Shown here: positions 50,794 through 58,236 of the stretch, in pieces
Layout: every line of letters begins with the position of its first letter
How positions within the stretch are numbered: position 1 is the first letter of the stretch
Origin: Candidatus Borkfalkia excrementavium
GTDB lineage: Bacteria; Bacillota; Clostridia; Christensenellales; Borkfalkiaceae
Direction of reading: 5' to 3'
Length of the DNA stretch: 58,236 bases
Assembly (NCBI GenBank): GCA_019115945.1
Contig: DXCO01000005.1
Location: forward strand, 1-58,236
The notes under the pieces: generated by a model
Told to the model about the DNA's origin: nothing
The model's database searches: none
The model's input: only the letters and a program-made list of their open reading frames with translations
Position numbers and translations under genes: made by a program

Positions 50794-52005
50794 TTATGCA
50801 AGTTTTTCGGCAATTGCCTGTAAAAATTCTTTCGAATTGAGTTTTTTCGGCTGAATGCCCTCCGCACGGAAAAGGGAAATCAGATCGCCCGTCATTTTTC
50901 CCTCCTCGATGGTCTGCACCGTCGCCCGCTCCAACTTTTTGGCAAAGTCTGTCAAAGCGGGAATGCCGTCCAACTCTCCCCGTTTGGCGAGCGCGCCCGT
51001 CCAGGCGAAGATGGTCGCCACGGAGTTTGTAGACGTTTCCTCCCCTTTCAGGTATTTATAATAATGGCGCGTAACGGTGCCGTGCGCGGCCTCGAACTCG
51101 TAATTTCCGTCGGGGGAGACGAGCACGGAAGTCATCATCCCCAAAGAGCCGTACGCGGTGGCGACCATGTCGCTCATCACGTCGCCGTCGTAGTTTTTGC
51201 AAGCCCAAAGCACGCCGCCCTCCGAACGGACGATGCGCGCCACGGCGTCGTCGATGAGCGTATACATATACTCGATGCCCGCCGCCGCAAATTTATCCTT
51301 GTATTCCGCCTCGTAAATCTCGTTGAAAATATCTTTGAAGCGGTGGTCATATTTTTTCGAAATGGTGTCTTTGGTGGCAAACCACAGGGGCATTTTCACG
51401 TCGAGCGCGTAATTGAAGCAGGAACGGGCAAAACTTTGTATGCTCTTGTCCGTATTGTGCACGGACTGTACGATGCCGCTGCCCTTCGCAAAATCGTGCA
51501 CGAGCAACTTTTCGCGGACGTTGCCGTCCGCCCCCTCTACGACGAGGTACGCCCTGTCTCCCGCAGACACCTTCGTCTCTACGCCCGAGTAGACGTCGCC
51601 GTATGCGTGACGCGCGAGCACGATGGGTTTTTTCCAGCCGGGGATATAGGGGGTGATGCCCTTTGCCAGAATGGGTGCGCGGAACACCGTTCCGTCCAGG
51701 ATGCGGCGGATGGTCCCGTTCGGGCTCTTCCACATCTCTTTCAGATGATATTCCTCCACCCTCTGCGCGTTGGGCGTGATGGTGGCGCATTTTACGCCTA
51801 CGCCGTACTTTTTATTCGCTTCCGCCGCGTCGATCGTGACCTGATCGTTCGTTTCGTCGCGGTGTTTCAGCCCGAGATCGTAATATTCCGTCTTCAGATC
51901 CACAAACGGGCAGATCAAAATCTCTTTGATCCACTGCCAGAGAACGCGGGTCATCTCGTCCCCGTCCATCTCCACGATGGGCGTCTTCATTTCGATCTTT
52001 TTCAT
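50794..52005 (-). CDS. icd: NADP-dependent isocitrate dehydrogenase, eukaryote-like type
   Basis: The 403-residue product converts isocitrate to 2-oxoglutarate. It belongs to the dimeric type shared with eukaryotic IDH1/2: [20 protein letters not shown] at the start, [19 protein letters not shown] for substrate, [21 protein letters not shown] for metal and NADP, and [21 protein letters not shown]. It is distinct from the E. coli type. No citrate synthase or aconitase lies nearby. Probably supplies 2-oxoglutarate and NADPH in an anaerobe. Confidence 0.96.
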   Translation of the reverse strand: MKKIEMKTPIVEMDGDEMTRVLWQWIKEILICPFVDLKTEYYDLGLKHRDETNDQVTIDAAEANKKYGVGVKCATITPNAQRVEEYHLKEMWKSPNGTIRRILDGTVFRAPILAKGITPYIPGWKKPIVLARHAYGDVYSGVETKVSAGDRAYLVVEGADGNVREKLLVHDFAKGSGIVQSVHNTDKSIQSFARSCFNYALDVKMPLWFATKDTISKKYDHRFKDIFNEIYEAEYKDKFAAAGIEYMYTLIDDAVARIVRSEGGVLWACKNYDGDVMSDMVATAYGSLGMMTSVLVSPDGNYEFEAAHGTVTRHYYKYLKGEETSTNSVATIFAWTGALAKRGELDGIPALTDFAKKLERATVQTIEEGKMTGDLISLFRAEGIQPKKLNSKEFLQAIAEKLA

Positions 52006-52036
52006 TGCACACCTCTCGTTGATTGATTACCGCTTT

Positions 52037-52065
52037 ATTTTATCAGATTTTTCATGAAATTACAA
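52037..52065 (-). promoter_or_regulatory. Promoter for icd
   Basis: On the minus strand TTGTAA (52065-52060), 17 bases, TAAAAT (52042-52037). Confidence 0.75.
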
Positions 52066-52167
52066 GCGTTTGCCGCGGTGCGTAAAAAAGCGGCGTGATT
52101 TGCGCGCGGCGCAGCCCGCTCCATTTGACGCCGTCCGCTTTGTACCGGGGAACCGCGCCTTAAAAAA

Positions 52168-52212
52168 ACGGGCAAAGCCGCGGGCTTTTCCGCCGAAAAC
52201 GCGCTTTGCCGT
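52168..52212 (-). terminator. Second terminator after ddl
   Basis: GGCAAAG/CTTTGCC arms with inner CGCG/CGCG, followed on the minus strand by CCCGTTTTTTT. It lies between the first ddl terminator and the icd promoter. The stretch 52066-52167 shows no other feature. Confidence 0.65.
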
Positions 52213-52225
52213 AAAAAGACGAAAG

Positions 52226-52249
52226 AGCGGGCGCAAAAAAGCGCCCGCT
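52226..52249 (-). terminator. First terminator after ddl
   Basis: AGCGGGCGC, loop of six Ts on the minus strand, GCGCCCGCT, then CTTTCGTCTTTTT. Confidence 0.8.
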
Positions 52250-52286
52250 TCAAAAATCGGCTTTTCGTATTTTCGGCCAAGGCCGT

Positions 52287-53420
52287 TCACCGCTTTTTCC
52301 CGCGCGGAGAAACAGAGGCAAGGACCCCGCAATTTTTCAGCATTTTCCTGCCCTGCGCCTCGATATGATCGGAAATGCCCTGTTCGATGAGCGTGCTCAG
52401 CAGATTGCCGAAATCGGCAAAGCGATCGGAAAACAGGTAATAGGCGAGCGATCCGGGAACGGTGTTCATCTCGTTGAAATACACGTCTTCTCCGCTCACG
52501 AGAAAATCCGCACGCACCACGCCGCGCAGATTCAGCCTGCGGTACAGCAGTTTCGTATATCCTTTGATCAGATCGGACTGCGCCTTGGGAAGATCTGCGG
52601 GAAAATCGTGCACGTGTTCTTTTGCCCCGCCGGAAAGATATTTATCGGAAAAGGTAAGGATCTTGTTGTCCGTTTTCGGCTCTTCGCATTCGGAAAGGAC
52701 GATCTCCGAGCCGCGGCGATAGGCGGCACAGTTGATCTCGCGGCGGTCGCGGATATATTTTTCCGCAATGATCACGCTGTCGAAAGCAAATGCGGACTGA
52801 ATGGCAAAGGTAAGTTTCGCCCTGTCTTCCGCGACGAACACGCCGATGCTCGAGCCCTGCCGCGCAGGTTTGACGACGACGGGATACCCGAGGCGCGCCT
52901 CGATAAATTTGATCGCCATTGCCGAACGCTTCTCATAATCCGCCCTGCAGATCTTGAAATAGGCGGGCGTTTTGACCCCGAGCGCTTTTGCGACCAGTTT
53001 GGTCGCGGCTTTATCCATAAAGACCGCCGAACCGAGAATGTCGGGAGAGGCGTTGGCGATGTCGTTCAGGTCCGCAAGCGCGGCGACGGCGCCGTCTTCT
53101 CCGCAAAGGCCGTGACAGCAATTGACGATACAGTCGATCTTGCATCCGCCGCGCAGGCGACGGCCTTTGAAAGTATACAGTTTCCCTCCCGAAAAAATCG
53201 CCCGTTCCGACCGTTCGCGGAAATTTCCGCGGAATACGGCGACGTCAAAAAGCGCATTGCCCGTGTAAAATTCTCCCTCCTGTGAGAGATATACGGGGAT
53301 CGGATTGTATTTATTCCGATCGATCACGTTCGCCGTCATCGTGCCCGTGATGACGGATATTTCGTTTTCGCACGACCTGCCGCCGAACACGACGGCGACG
53401 TTCCGCTTTTCTGTACGCAT
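52287..53420 (-). CDS. ddl: D-alanine--D-alanine ligase
   Basis: From the ATG at 53420 (ribosome site GGAGGTG) the product has 377 residues. It joins two D-Ala with ATP for cell-wall synthesis. ATP-grasp marks: VAVVFGGRSCENEISVITG (the usual SxEHEVS reads CENEIS), YPVVVKPARQGSSIGVFV, EKYIRDRREINCAA, and VVRADFLVSGEDVYFNEMNT, PGSLAYY. The substitution of the first motif His by Asn is common in this Ddl subgroup. It lies downstream of murF, whose enzyme uses its product. Confidence 0.93.
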   Translation of the reverse strand: MRTEKRNVAVVFGGRSCENEISVITGTMTANVIDRNKYNPIPVYLSQEGEFYTGNALFDVAVFRGNFRERSERAIFSGGKLYTFKGRRLRGGCKIDCIVNCCHGLCGEDGAVAALADLNDIANASPDILGSAVFMDKAATKLVAKALGVKTPAYFKICRADYEKRSAMAIKFIEARLGYPVVVKPARQGSSIGVFVAEDRAKLTFAIQSAFAFDSVIIAEKYIRDRREINCAAYRRGSEIVLSECEEPKTDNKILTFSDKYLSGGAKEHVHDFPADLPKAQSDLIKGYTKLLYRRLNLRGVVRADFLVSGEDVYFNEMNTVPGSLAYYLFSDRFADFGNLLSTLIEQGISDHIEAQGRKMLKNCGVLASVSPRGKKR

Positions 53421-53519
53421 AAAAAACACCTCCGCATTTTTTGTTTCCGCTTCGGTGTTTCGCAACGTATCAGAATTTCACGCGGGGCGCTCTCTGTCCC
53501 GTGCAGTGCTACCCCATTT

Positions 53520-55133
53520 TTAGTTGTATATATCGGGCAGATCGTTCAGAAAGAGCACCGTATCCCCTTCCGCAAGTTCTGCGGAAAGGATCTCCTGCGC
53601 CTTTGCAAGCGTCGGCACGACGACGAGCGCTTCCTCCGTTCCGCCCGCCGCAAGATAGCCGCGCTTTACGCACTGCACCAACGTCGCCCCGACCAAAATC
53701 ACGCGGTCAAGCCCGACAAGGTTTTTCCCGAGCGCCTCGTTTGCCTCCTCTTCCAGAACGCCCAACTCCACGAGCCCCGGGGTAACGACGAATTTTCTGC
53801 CCCCGAAGGTGCGGAGCACTTTGACCGCCTCTTCCGCGCCGCGCACGTTCGCGTTATAACTGTCGTCCAAGATCGTGACCCCGCCCGACCGAGAGGGGCA
53901 AAGCCTGTGCGGGATATAGCCGATACGCTCCACTCCCTCCGCGATCTCTTCCTTCGTCATGCCCAGCCGGTATGCGAGCGCGGCGGCGAGCGCAATGTTT
54001 GCGGCATTGTGTCCGCCCAAAAGTTTGGTGTGCAGGGGCACCTCGATCGCGCCGAGCGCAAGTTTGAACGATACCCCGTCCGCCCCCGCAAAGACGTCGG
54101 AAACGGAAACCTCGCACCGTTCCCCCACGTCCACCCGCACGAGGCGGGAAGCGTCGAGCGAGGCGGTAAAATCGTCTTTGCCGATCACGGCAAAACCGCC
54201 CTCTTTCGTGCCGGAAAGGATCTCTCCCTTCTCGGCGACGATCGCCCCGATACTGCCGAATGTTTCAAGATGCTGCGGACAGATCCCCGTCAGAATACAG
54301 TGATCGGGACGGACGAGATCGCACAGTTCGCGGATATCGCCGGCATGCCGCGCGCCCATTTCCGCGATAAAAAATTCGTAATCGTTCAGATCGTTTTCCG
54401 CTACGGTGCGCGCGATCCCGAGCGGAGTATTGAAGGACGCGGGCGTTTTGAGGACCTTCCAGCGCACGGACAGAATATCCGCGAGCATGTTCTTTACGCT
54501 CGTCTTGCCGAAACTGCCCGTAATGCCGATCTTTACGCAGCGGGAAGCGGAAAGTTTTGCGCGCGCGGATGCGACAAACTTTGCATTTTTCCGCTCGGAA
54601 AAGGGTCGGTCCAGCCTGTTGGCCGCGCGCAGAAGAAGGGGGAGAAGAACGGGGAGCAACGCGAGCGGCAGATAGCGCAGCGCCGTAACCAGCGCAACGT
54701 CCGCATAGTAGGCGGCCGCGTTTCCGCAAAGGACAAGGATCGCCGCGGCGATAAACACGGCGATTGTTTCCAGCGCGTAGATGCGCTGCGCCCTGCGCGT
54801 GCCGGACAAAGGGACTTTCAGAGCGCGTTTGTCCGCATAACAGTAAACGCCGACAAACAGCGGGATCGGGATCAGCGATATGTACGCCGCCCATCTGCCC
54901 GTAAAGGTAAAACACACCGCCAGCACGGCGCCGGAGAGGGCGATCAGAAACGCGAGCAGCGTGAGGCGGGAATACACCATGTTCCCCTTCCTTTTCGCCC
55001 AGGCGGAAAAAGTTTTTCCGTCATAGCCCGCCTGCTGCAGCGCGCCCAGCATTTTGAAGGAGCACAGCGGCATCAGCGCCGCCAGCGCCAAAGATAGGAC
55101 GATATATTCCGCAATGCGGGGAAGTGTAAACAT
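53520..55133 (-). CDS. murF: MurF-like ligase with an N-terminal membrane domain
   Basis: The 537-residue product has five hydrophobic helices in residues 1-168 (about 8-26, 56-78, 80-98, 119-141, 145-168), then a full Mur ligase: P-loop GITGSFGKTSVKNML at 203-217, AEMGARHAGDIRELCDLVRP, HNAANIALAAALAYRLG, DDSYNANVRGAEEAVKVL. MurF adds D-Ala-D-Ala to UDP-MurNAc-tripeptide and is normally soluble with about 450 residues; the usual N-terminal UDP-binding domain is replaced here by the membrane part. The neighbouring ddl fits. Other Mur ligase activity is not excluded. Confidence 0.88.
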   Translation of the reverse strand: MFTLPRIAEYIVLSLALAALMPLCSFKMLGALQQAGYDGKTFSAWAKRKGNMVYSRLTLLAFLIALSGAVLAVCFTFTGRWAAYISLIPIPLFVGVYCYADKRALKVPLSGTRRAQRIYALETIAVFIAAAILVLCGNAAAYYADVALVTALRYLPLALLPVLLPLLLRAANRLDRPFSERKNAKFVASARAKLSASRCVKIGITGSFGKTSVKNMLADILSVRWKVLKTPASFNTPLGIARTVAENDLNDYEFFIAEMGARHAGDIRELCDLVRPDHCILTGICPQHLETFGSIGAIVAEKGEILSGTKEGGFAVIGKDDFTASLDASRLVRVDVGERCEVSVSDVFAGADGVSFKLALGAIEVPLHTKLLGGHNAANIALAAALAYRLGMTKEEIAEGVERIGYIPHRLCPSRSGGVTILDDSYNANVRGAEEAVKVLRTFGGRKFVVTPGLVELGVLEEEANEALGKNLVGLDRVILVGATLVQCVKRGYLAAGGTEEALVVVPTLAKAQEILSAELAEGDTVLFLNDLPDIYN

Positions 55134-55169
55134 CGGCTGTTTTCCTCTTTTCGTTGATTTTATATTGAT

Positions 55170-55880
55170 TCAGCGCAGAAATTCGTGCGCGACGGCATTG
55201 AACGCATCCGGCTGTTCGCAAAAACAAAAATGCGATCCCCCGCGCAGGACGACCAGTTCCGAACCGCGCGTATGGTCGCGGAGCACCTGCCCCATCCAAA
55301 GCGGGGTCGCGGTATCCTTTTCGCCGAAAACGTACAAGACGGGCGCGCGGATCCTGCCCAGACAGGGGATCACGTCTTCGTTGACGATCTTTTTATAACT
55401 TTCGCGCATGACGGGAGAAAGAGTACGGTATTCGGGGGAGCCGAACTTTTTTTCCGCCCAGCGCGGCGCGATCTTTTTTGCGGCGCGGTATGCCCGCACT
55501 TTGAAGCGATAGGAAAATCCGCGTTTGGGCGGCACCCCGGCGCATCCCGTTAAGACCGCCCTGCCGAACAGATCGGGATATCCGGACAAAATGCGCAGCG
55601 CCACCCTGCCGCCGAAGGAATGCGCGATCACGTCTGCCTTTTCTATCCTCCGTTCGCGCAGAAACGCGACGACGTGCTCCGCATATCCGGATGTATCCCA
55701 CGGTTCCGTCAGCGGAGGACTCTTGCCGAACCCCCACATGTCGAAGGCCGTCACGCGGAAATATGCGGAAAAATATTTTATCTGCCAGTAGAAACTCTCC
55801 TTGGAGGACTGATACCCGTGCAAAAACACGAGATCGCGCCCCTTTCCCTCTGAAATGAGGGAGAGCCCGCACTCGGACAA
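55170..55880 (-). CDS. Alpha/beta hydrolase
   Basis: The product has the alpha/beta hydrolase fold: LVFLHGYQSSKESFYWQI (oxyanion loop HGY), the nucleophile in VIAHSFGGRVALRIL, FDMWGFGKS, VLYVFGEKDTATPL (acid Asp) and GGSHFCFCEQPD (catalytic His). I prefer a TTG start at 55880 with GAGGTGG just before it, giving 236 residues; in-frame ATGs at 55943-55988 overlap rimI and lack a ribosome site. The substrate is unknown. It follows rimI closely. Confidence 0.88.
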   Translation of the reverse strand: MSECGLSLISEGKGRDLVFLHGYQSSKESFYWQIKYFSAYFRVTAFDMWGFGKSPPLTEPWDTSGYAEHVVAFLRERRIEKADVIAHSFGGRVALRILSGYPDLFGRAVLTGCAGVPPKRGFSYRFKVRAYRAAKKIAPRWAEKKFGSPEYRTLSPVMRESYKKIVNEDVIPCLGRIRAPVLYVFGEKDTATPLWMGQVLRDHTRGSELVVLRGGSHFCFCEQPDAFNAVAHEFLR

Positions 55881-55914
55881 AACTTCCACCTCGCAGAGCC
55901 GCCCGCAGCGGCAT

Positions 55915-56346
55915 TCAAAGATTTTTGAGCATGACGAGGGCATCCTCGCCGTCTCCGTAATATTTGGGGCGGACATACCTGCCCGCATAGCCCGCTTTCA
56001 GATACAGCGACATCGCGGGGGCGTTGGACACGCGCACTTCCAGAAAAACGCGCTTTACCCCGAGCAACGCCGCGCGCTTTTCCAGGCGCGAGAGCATTTC
56101 TTCCGCAATGCCGCGGCGGCGGAATTTTTCCGCTACGGCTACGTTCGCAAGATCCGCATCTTCTCCTGCCGCGATCAGAAAGGCATATCCCGCCGTTTCC
56201 CCCGCCTCTTCCGCGACGATCGTGACCGTGTTTTCGCTGAAAAAAGTGTCGGCAAGCATCTGAAAGGTCCACGGATCGGAAAAACACTGCTTTTCCAGTT
56301 CCGCGACCGAATAAATATCTTCGTAAACCCACTTGCGGAAGTTCAT
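55915..56346 (-). CDS. rimI: Ribosomal protein S18-alanine N-acetyltransferase
   Basis: The 143-residue GNAT protein has MNFRKWVYEDIYSVAELEKQCF, the strand-beta4 segment LANVAVAEKFRRRGIAEEML with the acetyl-CoA loop, and FLEVRVSNAPAMSLYLKAGY. Its overlap with tsaB, in the order tsaE-tsaB-rimI, is the standard Bacillota arrangement and supports RimI over other GNATs. Confidence 0.93.
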   Translation of the reverse strand: MNFRKWVYEDIYSVAELEKQCFSDPWTFQMLADTFFSENTVTIVAEEAGETAGYAFLIAAGEDADLANVAVAEKFRRRGIAEEMLSRLEKRAALLGVKRVFLEVRVSNAPAMSLYLKAGYAGRYVRPKYYGDGEDALVMLKNL

Positions 56347-56960
56347 ATATTTCCCCTCTTTTCCCGCTCTTCTTCTGCCTGGCTTTTGCGCACGTACAGC
56401 GGGCAGAGGCCGCCGAATGTTCCCGCCCTCGCGCGGGAGCAGACCGCATGCAAAAGCCCTGCGGCAGGGTCCGCTTTCTCATAAGGAAGGGGCAGAGGGG
56501 AATACCCGACGAGGGTATACTTTCCGGCAAGGGCCGAAAGGCGGCGTTTGTCCGCGATTTCTGGAGGGAGCAGGATCTTTTTATCCGCGCCGAACGCCGC
56601 AAGGTAAAACAGCCCGCGGCCCGCGGGGATCGCCGCGAGCGCGCTTTCAGTGGTATTATATGCGAGCGTGTCGAAAGAGGTGACGCCCAGCGCCGGCTTT
56701 GCAAGCGCGGAACAGAACCCTTTGATCGCGGAAATGCCGATGCGGATGCCCGTAAAGGAACCGGGGCCCGTGACCGCGCAGAAAAAATCGCATTCCGAAG
56801 GAGTCAGGCCGATCTCTCCGAGCGTCTCTTCGATCGCCCCCATCAGACGGGAAGAATGGCGCATGGCGCAGTCCGATTCAAAAAGGATCTTTTCCCGTTC
56901 CCCTTTTTTTGCGACGACGGTCAGATAGTCCGCGCTCGTGTCGATGGCAAGAAAATTCAT
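56343..56960 (-). CDS. tsaB: t6A synthesis protein TsaB
   Basis: The 205-residue product is a TsaD paralogue without catalytic metal ligands. It starts MNFLAIDTSADYLTVVA and has DCAMRHSSRLMGAIEETL and FFCAVTGPGSFTGIRIGISAIKGF. It dimerises with TsaD in the t6A complex. It overlaps tsaE by four bases and rimI by four bases. Confidence 0.94.
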   Translation of the reverse strand: MNFLAIDTSADYLTVVAKKGEREKILFESDCAMRHSSRLMGAIEETLGEIGLTPSECDFFCAVTGPGSFTGIRIGISAIKGFCSALAKPALGVTSFDTLAYNTTESALAAIPAGRGLFYLAAFGADKKILLPPEIADKRRLSALAGKYTLVGYSPLPLPYEKADPAAGLLHAVCSRARAGTFGGLCPLYVRKSQAEEEREKRGNI

Positions 56961-57352
56961 TCTGTCACAATCTCCCTCTCGTTTTCTCCGAGTTTCGCGA
57001 TGCGCACGATCTTACAGCCGTCGGGGAGAACGTCCGCAATGTTCTGCGGCCACTCCACCATACAGATGCCGCCCGCATAAAAATAGTCGGTCAGCCCCAG
57101 CGCCTCTGCCTGCGCGCCGCAGGAAAGGCGGTAGCAGTCGAAATGGTACAGGATCCCGCCGTAATCGTTCATATAGGCATACGTCGGGCTCGTGATCTCG
57201 TCGCCGATGCCGAGGCCGCGCGCGACGCCCTTGACAAACGCCGTTTTCCCCGCGCCGAGATCGCCGTACAAAAGCACGACGTCTCCCTTTTGCAGGGTTT
57301 TCGCATATTGTTCGGCAAAGCCGAGCGTTTCCGATTCGCTTTTCGTAATCAT
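56957..57352 (-). CDS. tsaE: t6A synthesis ATPase TsaE
   Basis: The product of about 131 residues has the P-loop LLYGDLGAGKTAFVKGVARGL, a switch region TSPTYAYMNDY, the Walker B-like HFDCYRL and CMVEWPQNI. It binds the TsaBD complex and turns over ATP. The ATG at 57352 is favoured; a TTG at 57361 is possible, with GGAG closer to it. The gene is directly behind a hairpin terminator and a promoter. Confidence 0.93.
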   Translation of the reverse strand: MITKSESETLGFAEQYAKTLQKGDVVLLYGDLGAGKTAFVKGVARGLGIGDEITSPTYAYMNDYGGILYHFDCYRLSCGAQAEALGLTDYFYAGGICMVEWPQNIADVLPDGCKIVRIAKLGENEREIVTE

Positions 57353-57378
57353 ACAGTGCAAACGCTCCGAAAAAAAAC

Positions 57379-57408
57379 AGAGCCGCCGCCAAATCCGGCG
57401 GCAACTCT
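57379..57408 (-). terminator. Terminator of the ECF gene, overlapping the tsaE promoter start
   Basis: AGAGTTGCCGCC, loop of six, GGCGGCGGCTCT, then eight Ts on the minus strand. A promoter just before it starts transcription inside the first arm. Confidence 0.8.
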
Positions 57409-57437
57409 ATTATATTATATTTCCGTTGAGATTGCAA
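57409..57437 (-). promoter_or_regulatory. Promoter for tsaE-tsaB-rimI
   Basis: On the minus strand TTGCAA (57437-57432), 17 bases, TATAAT (57414-57409). The predicted start near 57402 lies in the left arm of the terminator hairpin. Confidence 0.7.
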
Positions 57438-58145
57438 TTAAAACTTGTTCAAAAGCCATGAAATTCTCTTATACAGCAGCACCGTGACGAGGCTGACCGC
57501 CACGCCTTTGATGAGGTTGAAGAGAATGATATACCACCACAAAACCGCAAACTGTGCCGCCGCGCCCGCACCCATGTAGAGGGGAAAATTGATAAAACGG
57601 TTGGTCAGAAGCCCCGCGCCGATCTGCAGGATACACCCGACGGCGAGCGTTACCGCCACCGTTTTGATCCCCTTTTTGCGGCGGTACACCGCCGTAGGCA
57701 CGATGACAAAAGAAAACGTGATCAGAAAATTTGCGATCTCCCCCACGCCGCCCGTAGACGTATCGATCAGGCTGAGGCACTCTTTGACGCCGCTGACGAC
57801 GAGCGCCGCGACGGGGCCGTACATAAAGCCGGCAAGGAGCACGAAAACGCCGGAAAAATCCAACTGCAAAAAGGGCGCCGCCGGAAAAACGGGAAATTCC
57901 AGAAAAGTCACAACGTACGCCAGGGCGGCAAACATTGCCAGTTTGGCGATCAGCGAGGCGGAAAAATACGCTTTGCCCCGCTTTTTTTTCGCAGGGATCT
58001 TCTCCGCGCTTTGCCCGACGCTTTGCTCTGCGGGGTTCAGTTCCCCTTCCGCAGGTCCCTGCGCATCGGGCCCGCACTTGCCGATCAGATCTTTCCGTTC
58101 CGCATCCGATCGCGCGGATGCGCTTTTGCATGCCTGTTCCTTCAT
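57438..58145 (-). CDS. ECF transporter S component, RibU-like
   Basis: From the ATG at 58145 (ribosome site GAGGTG) the product has 235 residues: a hydrophilic N-terminal part of about 55 residues, then six membrane helices. LAMFAALAYVVTFLEFPVFP, LQLDFSGVFVLLAGFMYGP and VVSGVKECLSLIDTSTGGVGEIANF resemble the riboflavin-type S components (RibU/ECF-RibX2). It needs the shared EcfAA'T module, not in this window. The cytosolic N-terminal extension is longer than usual. Substrate call is tentative. Confidence 0.88.
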   Translation of the reverse strand: MKEQACKSASARSDAERKDLIGKCGPDAQGPAEGELNPAEQSVGQSAEKIPAKKKRGKAYFSASLIAKLAMFAALAYVVTFLEFPVFPAAPFLQLDFSGVFVLLAGFMYGPVAALVVSGVKECLSLIDTSTGGVGEIANFLITFSFVIVPTAVYRRKKGIKTVAVTLAVGCILQIGAGLLTNRFINFPLYMGAGAAAQFAVLWWYIILFNLIKGVAVSLVTVLLYKRISWLLNKF

Positions 58146-58185
58146 AAAACACCTCGAAAAAATATTTTCCAAGGGGGTGAAAAAT

Positions 58186-58207
58186 GCCCCGTTCCGAAGA
58201 ACGGGGC
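58186..58207. terminator. Terminator hairpin upstream of the ECF gene
   Basis: GCCCCGTTC, loop CGAA, GAACGGGGC, with ATTTTTCAC on the minus side and GGTTTTTTG on the plus side. It lies 40 bases before the ECF gene and may be the expression platform of a riboswitch whose aptamer is beyond the window edge, or simply the end of an upstream gene. Confidence 0.75.
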
Positions 58208-58236
58208 GGTTTTTTGAGTTCGCGCCGCAACACAGG

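Noticed and set aside
1-58236. CRISPR arrays, insertion sequences, prophage genes, tRNA or rRNA genes, defence islands
   Set aside because: No spaced direct repeats, transposases, integrases or clover-leaf sequences were seen in any gap; the gene content is housekeeping, metabolic, sporulation and surface genes.
58146-58236. FMN riboswitch for the RibU-like gene
   Set aside because: Only a terminator hairpin is visible; the aptamer region, if any, is outside the window.

Overview
The window reads as a chromosomal segment of an anaerobic, endospore-forming member of the Bacillota, most likely class Clostridia. The evidence is: sporulation genes (spmA-spmB, a SpoIVFA/SpoIVFB-like pair and a SpoIIQ-like M23 protein), AddAB instead of RecBCD, SepF, Gram-positive style lipoproteins, a TagF-type polymer transferase, an ECF-type vitamin transporter, and consensus TTGACA/TATAAT promoters spaced by 17 bases. 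The DNA is moderately GC-rich with strongly GC-biased third positions, which creates many long antisense open frames that are not genes. I see no rRNA, tRNA, CRISPR array, insertion sequence or prophage. A gut Christensenellales-like lineage would fit, but that is a guess from gene style only.

Layout. 0.1-4.9 kb (minus strand): SpoIIQ-like M23 protein, a YwmB-like exported protein, tsaD, a small membrane protein, prfB without a programmed frameshift, and a GNAT acetyltransferase. 5.0-6.5 kb: a PRC-barrel protein (plus) and a membrane protein (minus). 6.6-13.2 kb: addB-addA. 13.3-21 kb: a lipoprotein, hpt, tilS (apparently leaderless), a GT2 plus GT2-TagF operon for a cell-surface polymer, and ybaK. 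21-24 kb: a MATE exporter converging on an M16 peptidase. 24-28.8 kb: a LysR regulator divergent from leuC, then leuD, a membrane protein and leuB; leuC and leuD are separated by an unusual run of hairpins. 28.9-30.4 kb: a small membrane protein and the division pair yggS-sepF. 30.5-35.6 kb (minus): an HTH-ADP-ribosylglycohydrolase fusion, ribonuclease E/G, and the SpoIVFB/SpoIVFA pair. 35.7-39.7 kb: metF, a stand-alone methionine synthase reactivation protein, and a MetH lacking that domain. 39.7-43.2 kb (minus): a BspA-like leucine-rich-repeat lipoprotein, a putative promoter-to-terminator small RNA, and spmA-spmB. 43.3-48.9 kb (plus): a coiled-coil lipoprotein, metG, tatD, a TatD-linked radical SAM protein, and rsmA. 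49-58.2 kb (minus): GH20 hexosaminidase, icd, ddl, a membrane-anchored murF, an alpha/beta hydrolase, rimI, tsaB, tsaE and an ECF transporter S component.

How the genes work together. TsaB, TsaE and TsaD are three of the proteins for tRNA t6A37 synthesis, placed at opposite ends of the window. MetF, the reactivation protein and MetH form a folate/B12 methionine module. LeuCDB with isocitrate dehydrogenase covers leucine and 2-oxoglutarate supply; leuA is not in the window. Ddl and MurF make and attach D-Ala-D-Ala. SpoIIQ-like, SpoIVFA/FB and SpmAB serve engulfment, sigma-K activation and spore core maturation.

Most worth a second look: the putative small RNA at about 41,880-42,003 (minus), with its own sigma-A promoter and a perfect terminator; the four to five hairpins between leuC and leuD; the XRE-HTH/ADP-ribosylglycohydrolase fusion, whose -10 box lies in a near-perfect palindrome; the membrane-fused MurF; and a set of very compact gene borders where a terminator overlaps the next promoter, ribosome binding site or start codon.
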